DNA of 64,000 nt from positions 96,383 through 160,382 of the forward strand of contig NZ_JAJQXA010000012.1 of assembly GCF_021245985.1 (NCBI RefSeq), in the 5' to 3' direction. The notes beneath the pieces are model-generated. The model saw nothing but the letters and a program-made list of their open reading frames with translations. It did not search any database and was not told where the DNA came from. The translations under genes were made by a program, and so were the position numbers. The stretch is from Flavobacterium soyae. GTDB taxonomy: Bacteria; Bacteroidota; Bacteroidia; Flavobacteriales; Flavobacteriaceae. Positions 34,411 through 42,213 of the stretch are shown here, one piece after another (positions within the stretch are counted from its first letter, which is position 1; each line of letters starts with the position of its first letter).

Positions 34411-35244
34411 ATGTCAAATATATATTTAGGATATCATTTTACGATAGAGCCAAAGGAACTTGGTTCAGAAATTTTAGTTGCTGAATTAGGCGAAAAAGCG
34501 TTTGAAAGTTTTACAGAAACAGAAAACGGAATTTCGGCTTTCGTGAAAAAAGATTTATGGGATGAGAATATTCTGGATGATATTTACATTTTACAATCAG
34601 AAGAGTTTAAAATTGAATATACAATTGAAGAAATCGATCAGGTAAACTGGAACGAAGAGTGGGAAAAGAATTTCGAACCTATTGATGTTGACGGAAAATG
34701 CCATGTCCGCGCTCCTTTTCACCCAAAAACAGATGCTGAATTTGATATCGTAATCGAACCAAAAATGAGTTTTGGAACCGGGCACCACGAAACAACCCAC
34801 ATGATGATTCAGCATTTATTAGAAATGGATATTAAAGGCCTTAAAACTTTAGACATGGGCTGCGGAACTGCTATTTTGGCTATTTTGGCAGAAATGAAAG
34901 GTGCAGAACCAATCGATGCCATTGATATTGACAATTGGTGTTATTTAAATTCTATCGAAAATGCCGAACGCAATAATTGCAGACATATCAGCGTTTACGA
35001 AGGCGATGCTGCTTTATTAGCCGGGAAAAGTTACGATTTGATTATTGCTAACATCAATAGAAATATTTTATTAAACGATATGCAGAGTTATGTAGATTGT
35101 TTAAACAAAAATGGAATTATATTATTTAGCGGTTTTTATGAAGAAGACATTCCTTTTATTGATGCTTCCTGCACTGAAAAAGGGCTAACATATGTTAAAA
35201 AAATTCAAAGAAACAACTGGGTTTCATTAAAATACGTAAATTAG
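34411..35244 (+). CDS. prmA: Ribosomal protein L11 methyltransferase
   Basis: A 277-residue class I methyltransferase. The substrate-recognition domain is at about 1-110. The SAM-binding domain has MSFGTGHHETTHMMIQHLLE, LDMGCGTAILAILA (motif I), IDIDNWCYLNSIENAERN and DLIIANINRNILL (the NINxNxL catalytic region). PrmA trimethylates L11. A clpS gene follows 38 bp later. Confidence 0.95.
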   Translation: MSNIYLGYHFTIEPKELGSEILVAELGEKAFESFTETENGISAFVKKDLWDENILDDIYILQSEEFKIEYTIEEIDQVNWNEEWEKNFEPIDVDGKCHVRAPFHPKTDAEFDIVIEPKMSFGTGHHETTHMMIQHLLEMDIKGLKTLDMGCGTAILAILAEMKGAEPIDAIDIDNWCYLNSIENAERNNCRHISVYEGDAALLAGKSYDLIIANINRNILLNDMQSYVDCLNKNGIILFSGFYEEDIPFIDASCTEKGLTYVKKIQRNNWVSLKYVN

Positions 35245-35282
35245 TTAATAGTAATTACAGCAGTACAAAAAACTAAAAAGAA

Positions 35283-35558
35283 ATGAGTACTAAAGAAAAA
35301 GTAAGAGAAAGAGTTCGCGAAAAAGAGGCGACCGGATTCAATAACGAAATCATTGTGTATAACGACGATGTGAACACTTTTGACCACGTAATTGATACCT
35401 TAATGCGAGTGTGTAATCACACATCTGAACAAGCAGAACAATGTTCCTTAATTGTACATTACAACGGAAAATGCACTGTAAAAACAGGACCAATGGATAA
35501 ATTAAAACCTCAATGTACACAACTTTTGGAAGCTGGACTTAGCGCCGAAATTGTTTAA
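35283..35558 (+). CDS. clpS: ATP-dependent Clp protease adaptor ClpS
   Basis: A 91-residue adaptor. IIVYNDDVNTFDHVIDTLMRV is the signature that contacts N-degron substrates and ClpA/ClpC; HTSEQAEQCSLIVHYNGKC and the C-terminal LKPQCTQLLEAGLSAEIV follow. It delivers N-end-rule substrates to a Clp protease. In an apparent operon with prmA. Confidence 0.97.
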   Translation: MSTKEKVRERVREKEATGFNNEIIVYNDDVNTFDHVIDTLMRVCNHTSEQAEQCSLIVHYNGKCTVKTGPMDKLKPQCTQLLEAGLSAEIV

Positions 35559-35572
35559 TTTACCAATAATTT

Positions 35573-35622
35573 AAAAAACATTCTATTTTATTCTATATTT
35601 GGGATAAAATAGAATGTTTTTT
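35573..35622 (+). terminator. clpS terminator abutting the next start codon
   Basis: A perfect 18-bp stem (35573-35590 and 35605-35622; AAAAAACATTCTATTTTA and its complement) with a 14-bp loop. Its T-run ends one base before the ATG of the sterol-desaturase-family gene (35624), and its loop contains a TAnnTTTG box. Confidence 0.85.
35594..35601 (+). promoter_or_regulatory. Predicted -7 box inside the clpS terminator loop
   Basis: TATATTTG lies in the terminator loop, 22 bp before the ATG at 35624, matching the usual spacing. The -33 element is unclear. Confidence 0.5.
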
Positions 35623-35623
35623 T

Positions 35624-36904
35624 ATGGAAGAATATGGAAAAATATTAATTATCGCAATGCCGATTTTTTTAGTCTTAATTGTAATTGAAAAACTATATGG
35701 CATTTACAAAAAAAACGATACTGCTCCATTAATTGACAGTGTTTCCAGCATCAGCTCTGGAATTACCAATTCTGTAAAAGATGTTTTGGGACTAAGCGTC
35801 ACTTTTCTTTCCTATGAATGGATGGTTTCAAAAATTGCTATTTTCCATCAGGAAGCTAACGTTCTCTCCTATATTATTGCCTTTTTTGTCATCGATTTTT
35901 ACGGCTACTGGAGCCATCGACTGGCGCATCAAATTAATTTCCTTTGGAACAAACATGCCATTCACCACAGCAGTGAAGAGTTTAATCTTGCCTGTGCGCT
36001 TCGTCAGCCCATTGCGAGTCTTGTTAATTTGTTTACTTTTCTCCTAATTCCTGCAGCTTTATTAGGCGTTCCGGCTTCTGTAATTGCTATTACACTTCCA
36101 CTCCATTTGTTTTTACAATTTTGGTATCATACCAAACACATTAAAAAAATGGGATTTGCAGAGCACATTATAGTAACGCCTTCGCATCATCGTGTTCATC
36201 ATGCTATAAACCCTGAATATTTAGATAAAAACCATTCGCAGATATTTATTTTCTGGGACAAACTTTTTGGTACTTTTCAGGAAGAATTAGATGATGTTCC
36301 TCCTGTTTACGGAATCACAAGACCTGCCAATACCTGGAACCCTGTAAAAATAAATTTTCAACATTTGACGTTATTAATAAAAGATGCCTGGCGTGCTGAA
36401 AACTGGAAAGATAAACTTACAATCTGGTTTAAACCAACCGGATGGAGACCTGAAAATTTCGAAGAAAAATATCCGGTAAACAAAATTGAAGATGTTTTTA
36501 ATTTTGATAAATACGGAACACAGAATTCGCAAAAACTAATTTATTGGTCGGTTACACAAATTCTAATTACGCTTTTGTTTGTGAGTTTTCTTTTTGATAA
36601 TATTGCCAAAATTGGCCTTCCAGATATCTTTGTTTACGGCTTTTTTATTCTCGTTACTATTTACAGTAATTCTGAATTAATGGACAAAAGCCGATTTGCT
36701 GTTTTTTGGGAAGGTTTTCGGTTATCAATTGCTATTGGTATTATAGCATTTTACGGCGATTGGTTTGGTTTAAATTCAGTTTTCTCTTTAAGTAATTATA
36801 TAATTTTAGGGTATTTAAGTTTATCATTTTTGATAACGATTTACTTTGTAACCATCAATTTTAGAACTAACCAAAACCAAACCATAAAATCTCAAACCAC
36901 ATAA
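35624..36904 (+). CDS. Sterol desaturase-family di-iron enzyme, alkylglycerol monooxygenase-like
   Basis: A 426-residue integral membrane oxygenase. The eight-His metal site is complete: SHRLAH (HxxxH), KHAIHHSSEEFNLACALRQP (HxxHH) and TPSHHRVHHAINPEYLDKNH (HxxHH). The surrounding HHSSEEFNLACALRQ, FWDKLFGTFQEE and VYGITRPANTWNPV segments, together with three or four extra C-terminal membrane helices (about 295-415), resemble animal alkylglycerol monooxygenase (AGMO/TMEM195) more than C-5 sterol desaturases or fatty acid hydroxylases. AGMO cleaves ether bonds of alkylglycerols using tetrahydrobiopterin. The resemblance is from memory of the animal protein. The TAATG overlap couples it to the lysoplasmalogenase-like gene. 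Confidence 0.85.
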   Translation: MEEYGKILIIAMPIFLVLIVIEKLYGIYKKNDTAPLIDSVSSISSGITNSVKDVLGLSVTFLSYEWMVSKIAIFHQEANVLSYIIAFFVIDFYGYWSHRLAHQINFLWNKHAIHHSSEEFNLACALRQPIASLVNLFTFLLIPAALLGVPASVIAITLPLHLFLQFWYHTKHIKKMGFAEHIIVTPSHHRVHHAINPEYLDKNHSQIFIFWDKLFGTFQEELDDVPPVYGITRPANTWNPVKINFQHLTLLIKDAWRAENWKDKLTIWFKPTGWRPENFEEKYPVNKIEDVFNFDKYGTQNSQKLIYWSVTQILITLLFVSFLFDNIAKIGLPDIFVYGFFILVTIYSNSELMDKSRFAVFWEGFRLSIAIGIIAFYGDWFGLNSVFSLSNYIILGYLSLSFLITIYFVTINFRTNQNQTIKSQTT

Positions 36905-37581
36905 TGAAAAACACCGTATTTTTTAAAATTTATATTGCTTTCAGCTTTACTTATTTACTGCTTTTATATCTTGGGTATGAAAGTTTAGACTGTTATTTAA
37001 AACCTGCTCTAATTCCTTTGTTAATTGTAGGAGTTTATTTTTCTAAAAAATTCCCAACGCAAAATATCCTTATAACAGCGTTGGTATTTTCCTGGATTGG
37101 CGACGTAATTTTGCTTTTTGCAGACATTGCCGAAATCTATTTTATTCTGGGGCTGGTTTCTTTTCTAATCGCTCACATTATGTATTGTATCCTTTTTAAT
37201 AGACAGATTAAAGAGAAAGTAAAAAAGGATGCTATAATTTTTATTTTCGGAAGCCTCATTATTGCTTGTTATTTAATCGGAATGTTATCGGTTTTACTAC
37301 CTGCTTTAGGCGATTTAAAAATTCCGGTTATCATTTATGCCAGCGTAATTTCTGTTATGCTTTTGTTTGCTTACAACGGACTTTTAATTTGGAAAAAACC
37401 TGCGAATCAATATGTTTTTTTGGGGGCGCTGTTTTTTGTAGTTTCTGATAGCATATTGGCAATCAACAAGTTTCATATGCCAATTCAAAAAAGTTCGTTC
37501 ATTATTATGCTTACTTATCTTGTGGCACAATATCTGATTGTAAAAGGTATATTAAAACTGAATTTAAAAAAGGAAGTATAA
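36904..37581 (+). CDS. YhhN/TMEM86-family lysoplasmalogenase-like membrane protein
   Basis: A 225-residue protein with about seven to eight membrane helices. YhhN hallmarks: CYLKPALIPLLIVGVYF, VFSWIGDVILLFA, FILGLVSFLIAHIMYCILF and FFVVSDSILAINKFH, which hold the conserved Lys, Asp and His residues. The animal homologues TMEM86A/B hydrolyse the vinyl-ether bond of lysoplasmalogens; bacterial members have shown related activity. The ATG overlaps the stop of the AGMO-like gene by one base, implying coupled translation and a joint role in ether or vinyl-ether lipid turnover (inference). Confidence 0.9.
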   Translation: MKNTVFFKIYIAFSFTYLLLLYLGYESLDCYLKPALIPLLIVGVYFSKKFPTQNILITALVFSWIGDVILLFADIAEIYFILGLVSFLIAHIMYCILFNRQIKEKVKKDAIIFIFGSLIIACYLIGMLSVLLPALGDLKIPVIIYASVISVMLLFAYNGLLIWKKPANQYVFLGALFFVVSDSILAINKFHMPIQKSSFIIMLTYLVAQYLIVKGILKLNLKKEV

Positions 37582-37670
37582 TAGCACGCAGATAACACAG
37601 ATTAAACAAATTATCACGGAGTTTTTATTCTATTTTCTTTTTGAATTTATAATCTGTGACAAAAACCTTT
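37582..37670. repeat. Intergenic palindrome, ACACAGATTA family
   Basis: CACGCAGATAACACAGATTA on the left is answered by TATAATCTGTGAC on the right. Short and imperfect, it belongs to the same vocabulary as the repeats at 27838, 28262 and 61545. Confidence 0.6.
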
Positions 37671-37678
37671 TACATTTG
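37671..37678 (+). promoter_or_regulatory. Predicted -7 box of the small lipoprotein gene
   Basis: TACATTTG lies 23 bp before the ATG at 37702, just after the palindrome. Confidence 0.55.
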
Positions 37679-37701
37679 TGTGACCAAAATAAACCTCAAC
37701 C

Positions 37702-38154
37702 ATGAAAAAAATAAGTCTTTTTATTATTCTATTAATTTCAGTAACTTCTTGTATCAGTACAAAATCTACTTTGAAAAATGTAGACGATAATGCTCCTGAT
37801 TTAATTTTAAATAAGAATAATACGTTTGTTATTACACAATTTAGCAAAGACAAAAAATACGGCTATGATCCTGATTATCCTGTAAATATATTTTTTAGAA
37901 ATACGCAGGATGAAGCGACAAATGAGGTTCGTTTTTTGAATGCTTTAGCCGGCCCTAATGGTGAAAAAATCACTTATAAACGTTTAGAAACCTGCTGCCC
38001 TTTTCCAACTAAAAGAAGCAACATGGGCGCCGGATTTTTAAATGTATATGAACTAACCTGGGAAGGACAAAAAAAGTCTGTAACACTGTATTTGAATATT
38101 TATGAAAAAGGAATTTTAATGGTTCCGATGGGATTGTCTTTGAAGAAAGAGTAA
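37702..38154 (+). CDS. Small conserved lipoprotein near kdsA
   Basis: A 150-residue lipoprotein (signal MKKISLFIILLISVTSC, lipid Cys17). It has DDNAPDLILNKNNTFVITQF, KKYGYDPDYPVNIFFRN, ALAGPNGEKITYKRLETCCP and LNVYELTWEGQKKSVTLYLN. It recurs in flavobacteria near kdsA and, as I recall, is sometimes named 'KDO 8-phosphate aldolase' in databases. It shows no aldolase fold or motif, so that name would be a transfer error. Function unknown; probably periplasmic. Confidence 0.75.
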   Translation: MKKISLFIILLISVTSCISTKSTLKNVDDNAPDLILNKNNTFVITQFSKDKKYGYDPDYPVNIFFRNTQDEATNEVRFLNALAGPNGEKITYKRLETCCPFPTKRSNMGAGFLNVYELTWEGQKKSVTLYLNIYEKGILMVPMGLSLKKE

Positions 38155-38182
38155 ATTATAATTGACAAAAATATAAGCCGAA

Positions 38183-38515
38183 ATGTTTGGGACAACTCCT
38201 TTAATTTTAATCGTTTTACCTTTATTATTTCAATTAATATTTGGCACAATTGCAATTTTAAAACCTATTTTCTTAAGGTTTAAAGCTGTATTAATTACAA
38301 ATATAGTTCTTCAAATTGTTCTCTCAATTGTTTCATTTTATATCGGCTCATATAATTTTTCAAAGTATTTTGAACAAAATCCTACTTCTACAAGATGCGG
38401 AATGCCGCTTATCGGTCTCGCTTCATCTATTATATTTTCTTCTTTAGTTCTTCTGATCGTTATTATTATTCAATATTTTGTAAAAAGATTACTAGATCGT
38501 AAAACTAAATTGTAA
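38183..38515 (+). CDS. Small hypothetical membrane protein
   Basis: A 110-residue protein with three hydrophobic helices (8-30, 35-55 and 80-102) and a basic C-terminus (KRLLDRKTKL). It starts 28 bp after the lipoprotein gene and is probably co-transcribed with it. No family recognised. Confidence 0.6.
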   Translation: MFGTTPLILIVLPLLFQLIFGTIAILKPIFLRFKAVLITNIVLQIVLSIVSFYIGSYNFSKYFEQNPTSTRCGMPLIGLASSIIFSSLVLLIVIIIQYFVKRLLDRKTKL

Positions 38516-38718
38516 TGTTTTATTATACTTGTTTTCGAAGCAAAAATTCTTTTTTGAGAAAGCCATTTTTTTGACTTTTATAAAAGAATCCAGAAGTTTC
38601 GGTACAAAATCATTCTAAAAAGCAAGAAAAAACACAATTAAAGAAAAATATTACATTATTAACAATTATTGGTCTTAAAATAATCTTAAATCTTCATCTG
38701 CTATTCATAAATCATAAC

Positions 38719-38726
38719 TACCTTTG
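38719..38726 (+). promoter_or_regulatory. Predicted -7 box of kdsA
   Basis: TACCTTTG lies 21 bp before the ATG at 38748. It overlaps an upstream TTG that would otherwise extend the frame, supporting the ATG. Confidence 0.6.
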
Positions 38727-38747
38727 CATTGCAAAAAAAATAATTTT

Positions 38748-39566
38748 ATGAACTTACAGCATATTCCACAAATTAAGCATACTGACAGCGGGAATTTCTT
38801 TTTATTGGCGGGGCCTTGCGCTATTGAAGGAGAGGAAATGGCTCTTAGAATTGCTGAAAAATTAGTTGGTATTACCGACAAACTTCAGATTCCTTATGTT
38901 TTTAAAGGGTCTTTTAAAAAAGCAAATCGTTCCAGAATTGATAGTTTTTCTGGAATTGGAGATGAAAAAGCTTTAAAAATTTTAAGAAAAGTTTCAGAAA
39001 CTTTTCACATTCCAACAGTTACAGACATTCATACTAACGAAGATGCCGATATGGCAGCACAATATGTTGATGTTCTACAAATTCCTGCATTTTTAGTCCG
39101 TCAGACTGATTTAGTTGTTGCAGCAGCTAATACCGGCAAAACAGTAAACCTGAAAAAAGGGCAATTTATGAGTCCGGAAAGTATGAAGCATGCTGTACAA
39201 AAAGTATTAGACTGTAATAATGAAAATGTTATGGTTACAGATCGCGGTACTATGTTTGGTTATCAGGACATGATTGTTGATTTTAGAGGAATTCCTACTA
39301 TGCAGCAATATGCAACAACGGTATTAGATGTTACGCATTCTTTACAGCAGCCAAACCAAACTGCCGGAGTAACAGGAGGAAGACCTGATATGATCGAAAC
39401 TGTAGCTAAAGCTGGTATTGCAGTGGGTGTTGACGGAATTTTTATCGAAACACACTTTGATCCTGCAAACGCAAAAAGCGATGGCGCTAACATGCTTCAT
39501 TTAGACTATTTTGAAGGTTTAATGAATAAGTTGGTTGCTATTAGAAAAACTGTAAACGCCTTTTAA
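38748..39566 (+). CDS. kdsA: 3-deoxy-8-phosphooctulonate (KDO-8-P) synthase
   Basis: A 272-residue TIM barrel from the ATG at 38748 (a TTG 24 bp upstream lies in the promoter). It condenses PEP with arabinose 5-phosphate for the lipopolysaccharide sugar KDO. Motifs: FFLLAGPCAIEGEEMALRIA, PYVFKGSFKKANRSRIDSFS, VTDIHTNEDA, QIPAFLVRQTDL, NLKKGQFMSP, VTDRGTMFGYQDM, VTGGRPDMIETVA and FIETHFDP. GPCA is the standard active-site motif. Complete. Confidence 0.96.
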   Translation: MNLQHIPQIKHTDSGNFFLLAGPCAIEGEEMALRIAEKLVGITDKLQIPYVFKGSFKKANRSRIDSFSGIGDEKALKILRKVSETFHIPTVTDIHTNEDADMAAQYVDVLQIPAFLVRQTDLVVAAANTGKTVNLKKGQFMSPESMKHAVQKVLDCNNENVMVTDRGTMFGYQDMIVDFRGIPTMQQYATTVLDVTHSLQQPNQTAGVTGGRPDMIETVAKAGIAVGVDGIFIETHFDPANAKSDGANMLHLDYFEGLMNKLVAIRKTVNAF

Positions 39567-39585
39567 TTTTTTATCTAATATTTCT

Positions 39586-40503
39586 TTGAAAACAAAATTT
39601 TTATTTTTGCCTTTCTTTTTAATGTGTTTTGCTGTCAACACATTTGCTCAGGAAGAAATTGCAATACAAGACAAATACACAGCACACAATAAAGGAAAGT
39701 TCTTTGTTTCTTGGGGTGGTAATAGAGAAAGTTACTCAAAATCTGATGTGACATTTACCGGAAAAGATTACAAGTTTAGAGTAGAAAACATGGCTGCTCA
39801 CGACAAACCTAAAGGATGGCATGTTGATTATATCAACCCTGCTAATATGACAATTCCGCAGACTAACCTGAAATTTGGTTATTTTATCAGCGATCATTAC
39901 AGCGTTGCCATTGGTGTTGACCACATGAAATATGTAATGACTCAGAATCAAACGGCCAAAGTTAATGGTTATATTAATTTACCTGCGAATGATCCTGCTG
40001 CTGCTCTCTACAATGGAGATTACATCAATAGACCTGTAGATATGTCTTTAAATGGTGCTATAGAAGGTGGTTATGACATGGGTGTTACTAATCCAAATGG
40101 TCCTGCATTTTTAATGTACGAGCATACAGATGGTTTAAACTACATCAATACTGAAGTTGCCAGACATGATGACATTTCAAAATGGTTTGGTTTACCAAAT
40201 ATTGATAAAGTTCAAATTAATTTAACTGAAGGTATTGGCGGAGGAATTTTATATCCTAAAACAAATACAACTCTTTTAGGAAAAGAACGTCACGATGATT
40301 TTCATGTTTCAGGTTATGGTTTATCAGCAAAAGCAGGTATTAACTTTACTTTCTTTAAACACTTCTATCTTCAGGGTGAGCTAAAGGGCGGTTATATTGA
40401 TATGCACGATATCAAAACTACTGTAAGTAATGAGGATAAAGCATCACAACACTTTTATTTCTTTCAAAGAATTATTGCTGTTGGCGGTATTTTTAGAATC
40501 TAA
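39586..40503 (+). CDS. Exported, probably outer-membrane beta-barrel protein (TTG start)
   Basis: A 305-residue protein with a clear signal peptide (KTKFLFLPFFLMCFAVNTFA). No ATG precedes this signal in frame, and translation most likely starts at the TTG at 39586, 19 bp after kdsA. Alternating strands (FGYFISDHYSVAIGVDHMKY, FFKHFYLQGELKGGYIDM) and the terminal Phe-Arg-Ile suggest an 8-10 stranded outer-membrane barrel. The linkage to kdsA suggests envelope biogenesis. No family recognised with certainty. Confidence 0.75.
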   Translation: MKTKFLFLPFFLMCFAVNTFAQEEIAIQDKYTAHNKGKFFVSWGGNRESYSKSDVTFTGKDYKFRVENMAAHDKPKGWHVDYINPANMTIPQTNLKFGYFISDHYSVAIGVDHMKYVMTQNQTAKVNGYINLPANDPAAALYNGDYINRPVDMSLNGAIEGGYDMGVTNPNGPAFLMYEHTDGLNYINTEVARHDDISKWFGLPNIDKVQINLTEGIGGGILYPKTNTTLLGKERHDDFHVSGYGLSAKAGINFTFFKHFYLQGELKGGYIDMHDIKTTVSNEDKASQHFYFFQRIIAVGGIFRI

Positions 40504-40525
40504 TACTTCTTCAAAAATATATTCT

Positions 40526-40559
40526 AAAAATAGTTATCATTTATTTGGTAACTATTTTT
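40526..40559 (+). terminator. Terminator of the kdsA/outer-membrane-protein unit
   Basis: An 11-bp stem AAAAATAGTTA/TAACTATTTTT with a 12-bp loop runs into TTTTTATT, 22 bp after the stop. Confidence 0.85.
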
Positions 40560-40610
40560 TTTATTATTTACTTTGCAACTCAAAGTACTTTAAATACTTT
40601 TTGATAAGCT

Positions 40611-41291
40611 ATGAAAAAACAAAAATATATTTTTCTAATCATTACATTTCTGCTGAGTTTTGGCTGTGCATTATTTGTGGCGATGAAAGTTTTTCCAAAT
40701 AATCCATTTTCTAAAGCAAAATCTGAAACGAATATAGTTTTAGATAAAATTCAGGATGGAGATATTATATTCCAAACTTCACAATCTCCTCAATGTGAAG
40801 CGGTGAGAATTGCAACCAATTCTAAATTTTCTCATTGCGGTATCATTTATAATATAAACGGAAATTGGTTTGTTTTTGAGGCAGTTCAGCCTGTGAAACT
40901 TACACCGCTTGATGAATGGATTCAGCACGGAAAAGACAATAAATATGTGGTAAAACGATTAAAAAATGCTGATAAAGTTTTAACCCCGCCCGTTCTTCAA
41001 AAAATGAAAGATTACAGCCAGCAGTTTGATGGAAAAGAATATGATGCCTATTTTGAATGGACTGATACAAAGATTTATTGTTCTGAATTAGTTTGGAAGA
41101 TTTATAAAAACGCCGCCGGAATCGAACTTTCAAAACTAAGAGAATTGAAGAGTTTTAATCTAGAAGATCCAAGGGTTCAAAAAATATTAAAGGAAAGATA
41201 TGGTAATGAAATTCCGTTAGAAGAAAAAGTAACTGCCCCTTCTGACCTAGCCAATTCAAATTTGCTTACAGCTATAATTGATAATTATTAA
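40611..41291 (+). CDS. YiiX/YebB-like permuted papain-fold (NlpC/P60-superfamily) enzyme
   Basis: A 226-residue exported or membrane-anchored protein with an N-terminal hydrophobic segment (MKKQKYIFLIITFLLSFGCA). The permuted NlpC/P60 pattern is visible: IQDGDIIFQTSQSPQ, then His in NSKFSHCGIIYN, and the catalytic Cys in KIYCSELVWKIYKNAAG. YiiX-type enzymes are thought to act on amide or thioester bonds; lipid or peptide substrates have been proposed. It ends at a hairpin terminator. Confidence 0.88.
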   Translation: MKKQKYIFLIITFLLSFGCALFVAMKVFPNNPFSKAKSETNIVLDKIQDGDIIFQTSQSPQCEAVRIATNSKFSHCGIIYNINGNWFVFEAVQPVKLTPLDEWIQHGKDNKYVVKRLKNADKVLTPPVLQKMKDYSQQFDGKEYDAYFEWTDTKIYCSELVWKIYKNAAGIELSKLRELKSFNLEDPRVQKILKERYGNEIPLEEKVTAPSDLANSNLLTAIIDNY

Positions 41292-41299
41292 AATTCAAT

Positions 41300-41329
41300 A
41301 AAAGCTAATGCTAAAACCAATTAGCTTTT
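41300..41329 (+). terminator. Terminator of the YiiX-like gene
   Basis: Stem AAAAGCTAAT/ATTAGCTTTT with a 10-bp loop and a T run, 9 bp after the stop. An ATG at 41308 lies inside this hairpin and is not a credible start for the next gene. Confidence 0.85.
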
Positions 41330-41379
41330 TTATTTCACTATTCACTTTGAAATTCAAAGAACTTTTAACTACCCAAAAT

Positions 41380-41832
41380 ATGAGAGATTATTTAATTGAA
41401 AGATTATATGAATACACAAAAAAGCCTTATCAAAAATATTTTAAGAAGAATGAGCCATGGGAAATTAATAAAGCCGAATTAATGAATTTCCCGAAAGATA
41501 GTTTGGGATATGGTTTAGGAAATTTTCTCTATAAACATCATTTTGATATTCAGGAAAAACTGGAAGATCATGATATTATTCATGTTTTAACTAATACCGG
41601 AATTTCTGTTTATGAAGAAATCGGGATGCAGTATTATCTTCTTGGCAATGGAAAAAGAAGTTTGTATTTGTTCATGGTAATTTTATCAGGAACATTATTT
41701 TATCCAAAACAGATAAAATACTTCGTTCGACAATTTATCAGGGGAAAACGAGCGCATTCATTCTATTATCTGGATTTTTCAAAAATGCTTTTAATGCCCA
41801 TAGTATCTATTCAGCAAACATTTAAAATTTAA
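41380..41832 (+). CDS. Coq4-like protein
   Basis: A 150-residue protein from the ATG at 41380 (MRDYLIERLYEYTKKPYQKY). A longer frame reaches an ATG at 41308, but that lies inside the terminator of the previous gene. The segment EDHDIIHVLTNTGISVYEEIG carries the HDxxH-x11-E metal-binding motif of COQ4, and FPKDSLGYGLGNFLYKHHFD precedes it as in that family. COQ4 organises ubiquinone synthesis in eukaryotes. Flavobacteria use menaquinone, so the role here is open. The next gene starts 6 bp later. Confidence 0.8.
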   Translation: MRDYLIERLYEYTKKPYQKYFKKNEPWEINKAELMNFPKDSLGYGLGNFLYKHHFDIQEKLEDHDIIHVLTNTGISVYEEIGMQYYLLGNGKRSLYLFMVILSGTLFYPKQIKYFVRQFIRGKRAHSFYYLDFSKMLLMPIVSIQQTFKI

Positions 41833-41837
41833 ACCTT

Positions 41838-42140
41838 ATGAAAACCATCAACCATAAATCTTTTGAAGAAAAACAATCTACTGAATTAGCAATTGGAACC
41901 TTTATAATCATTACACTGCTGTTTATACTTTATATTGTGTCAAATGAAAGTTCAAATATCTTAATCATTGCGTGGCCATTTGTACTTTCTGCAATAGTAT
42001 TAAATACGATAATGCTTTTTTATTTAACAGAAAGATTTATTCATCTTCCTGAGCAAAGGAGAGATATTGCGGTTAAAATTTTAATTCTGTTTTCTAATAT
42101 TCCAATTACATTTTTTTATTATTTAGTAATGAAAAATTAA
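41838..42140 (+). CDS. Small hypothetical membrane protein
   Basis: A 100-residue protein with three hydrophobic helices (about 17-37, 43-63 and 78-97). It lies 6 bp after the Coq4-like gene and is probably co-transcribed. No family recognised. Confidence 0.65.
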   Translation: MKTINHKSFEEKQSTELAIGTFIIITLLFILYIVSNESSNILIIAWPFVLSAIVLNTIMLFYLTERFIHLPEQRRDIAVKILILFSNIPITFFYYLVMKN

Positions 42141-42163
42141 ACTTAGAATTTTATCAAATAAAA

Positions 42164-42191
42164 AAAGCTGCGAGTTTATACTCGCAGCTTT
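42164..42191. terminator. Bidirectional terminator
   Basis: A perfect 12-bp stem AAAGCTGCGAGT/ACTCGCAGCTTT, loop TTAT, with A and T runs outside. It lies between convergent genes: it serves the small membrane protein gene, and probably the M28 peptidase gene whose stop is at 42214. Confidence 0.9.
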
Positions 42192-42213
42192 CAAATATGC
42201 TGATTAAAAAGTC

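Noticed and set aside
37702-38154. KDO-8-P aldolase as product name
   Set aside because: No TIM-barrel or GPCA motif; the true kdsA is at 38748-39566.
41308-41379. Upstream ATG for the Coq4-like gene
   Set aside because: That ATG is inside the terminator hairpin of the YiiX-like gene; the ATG at 41380 matches the family N-terminus better.
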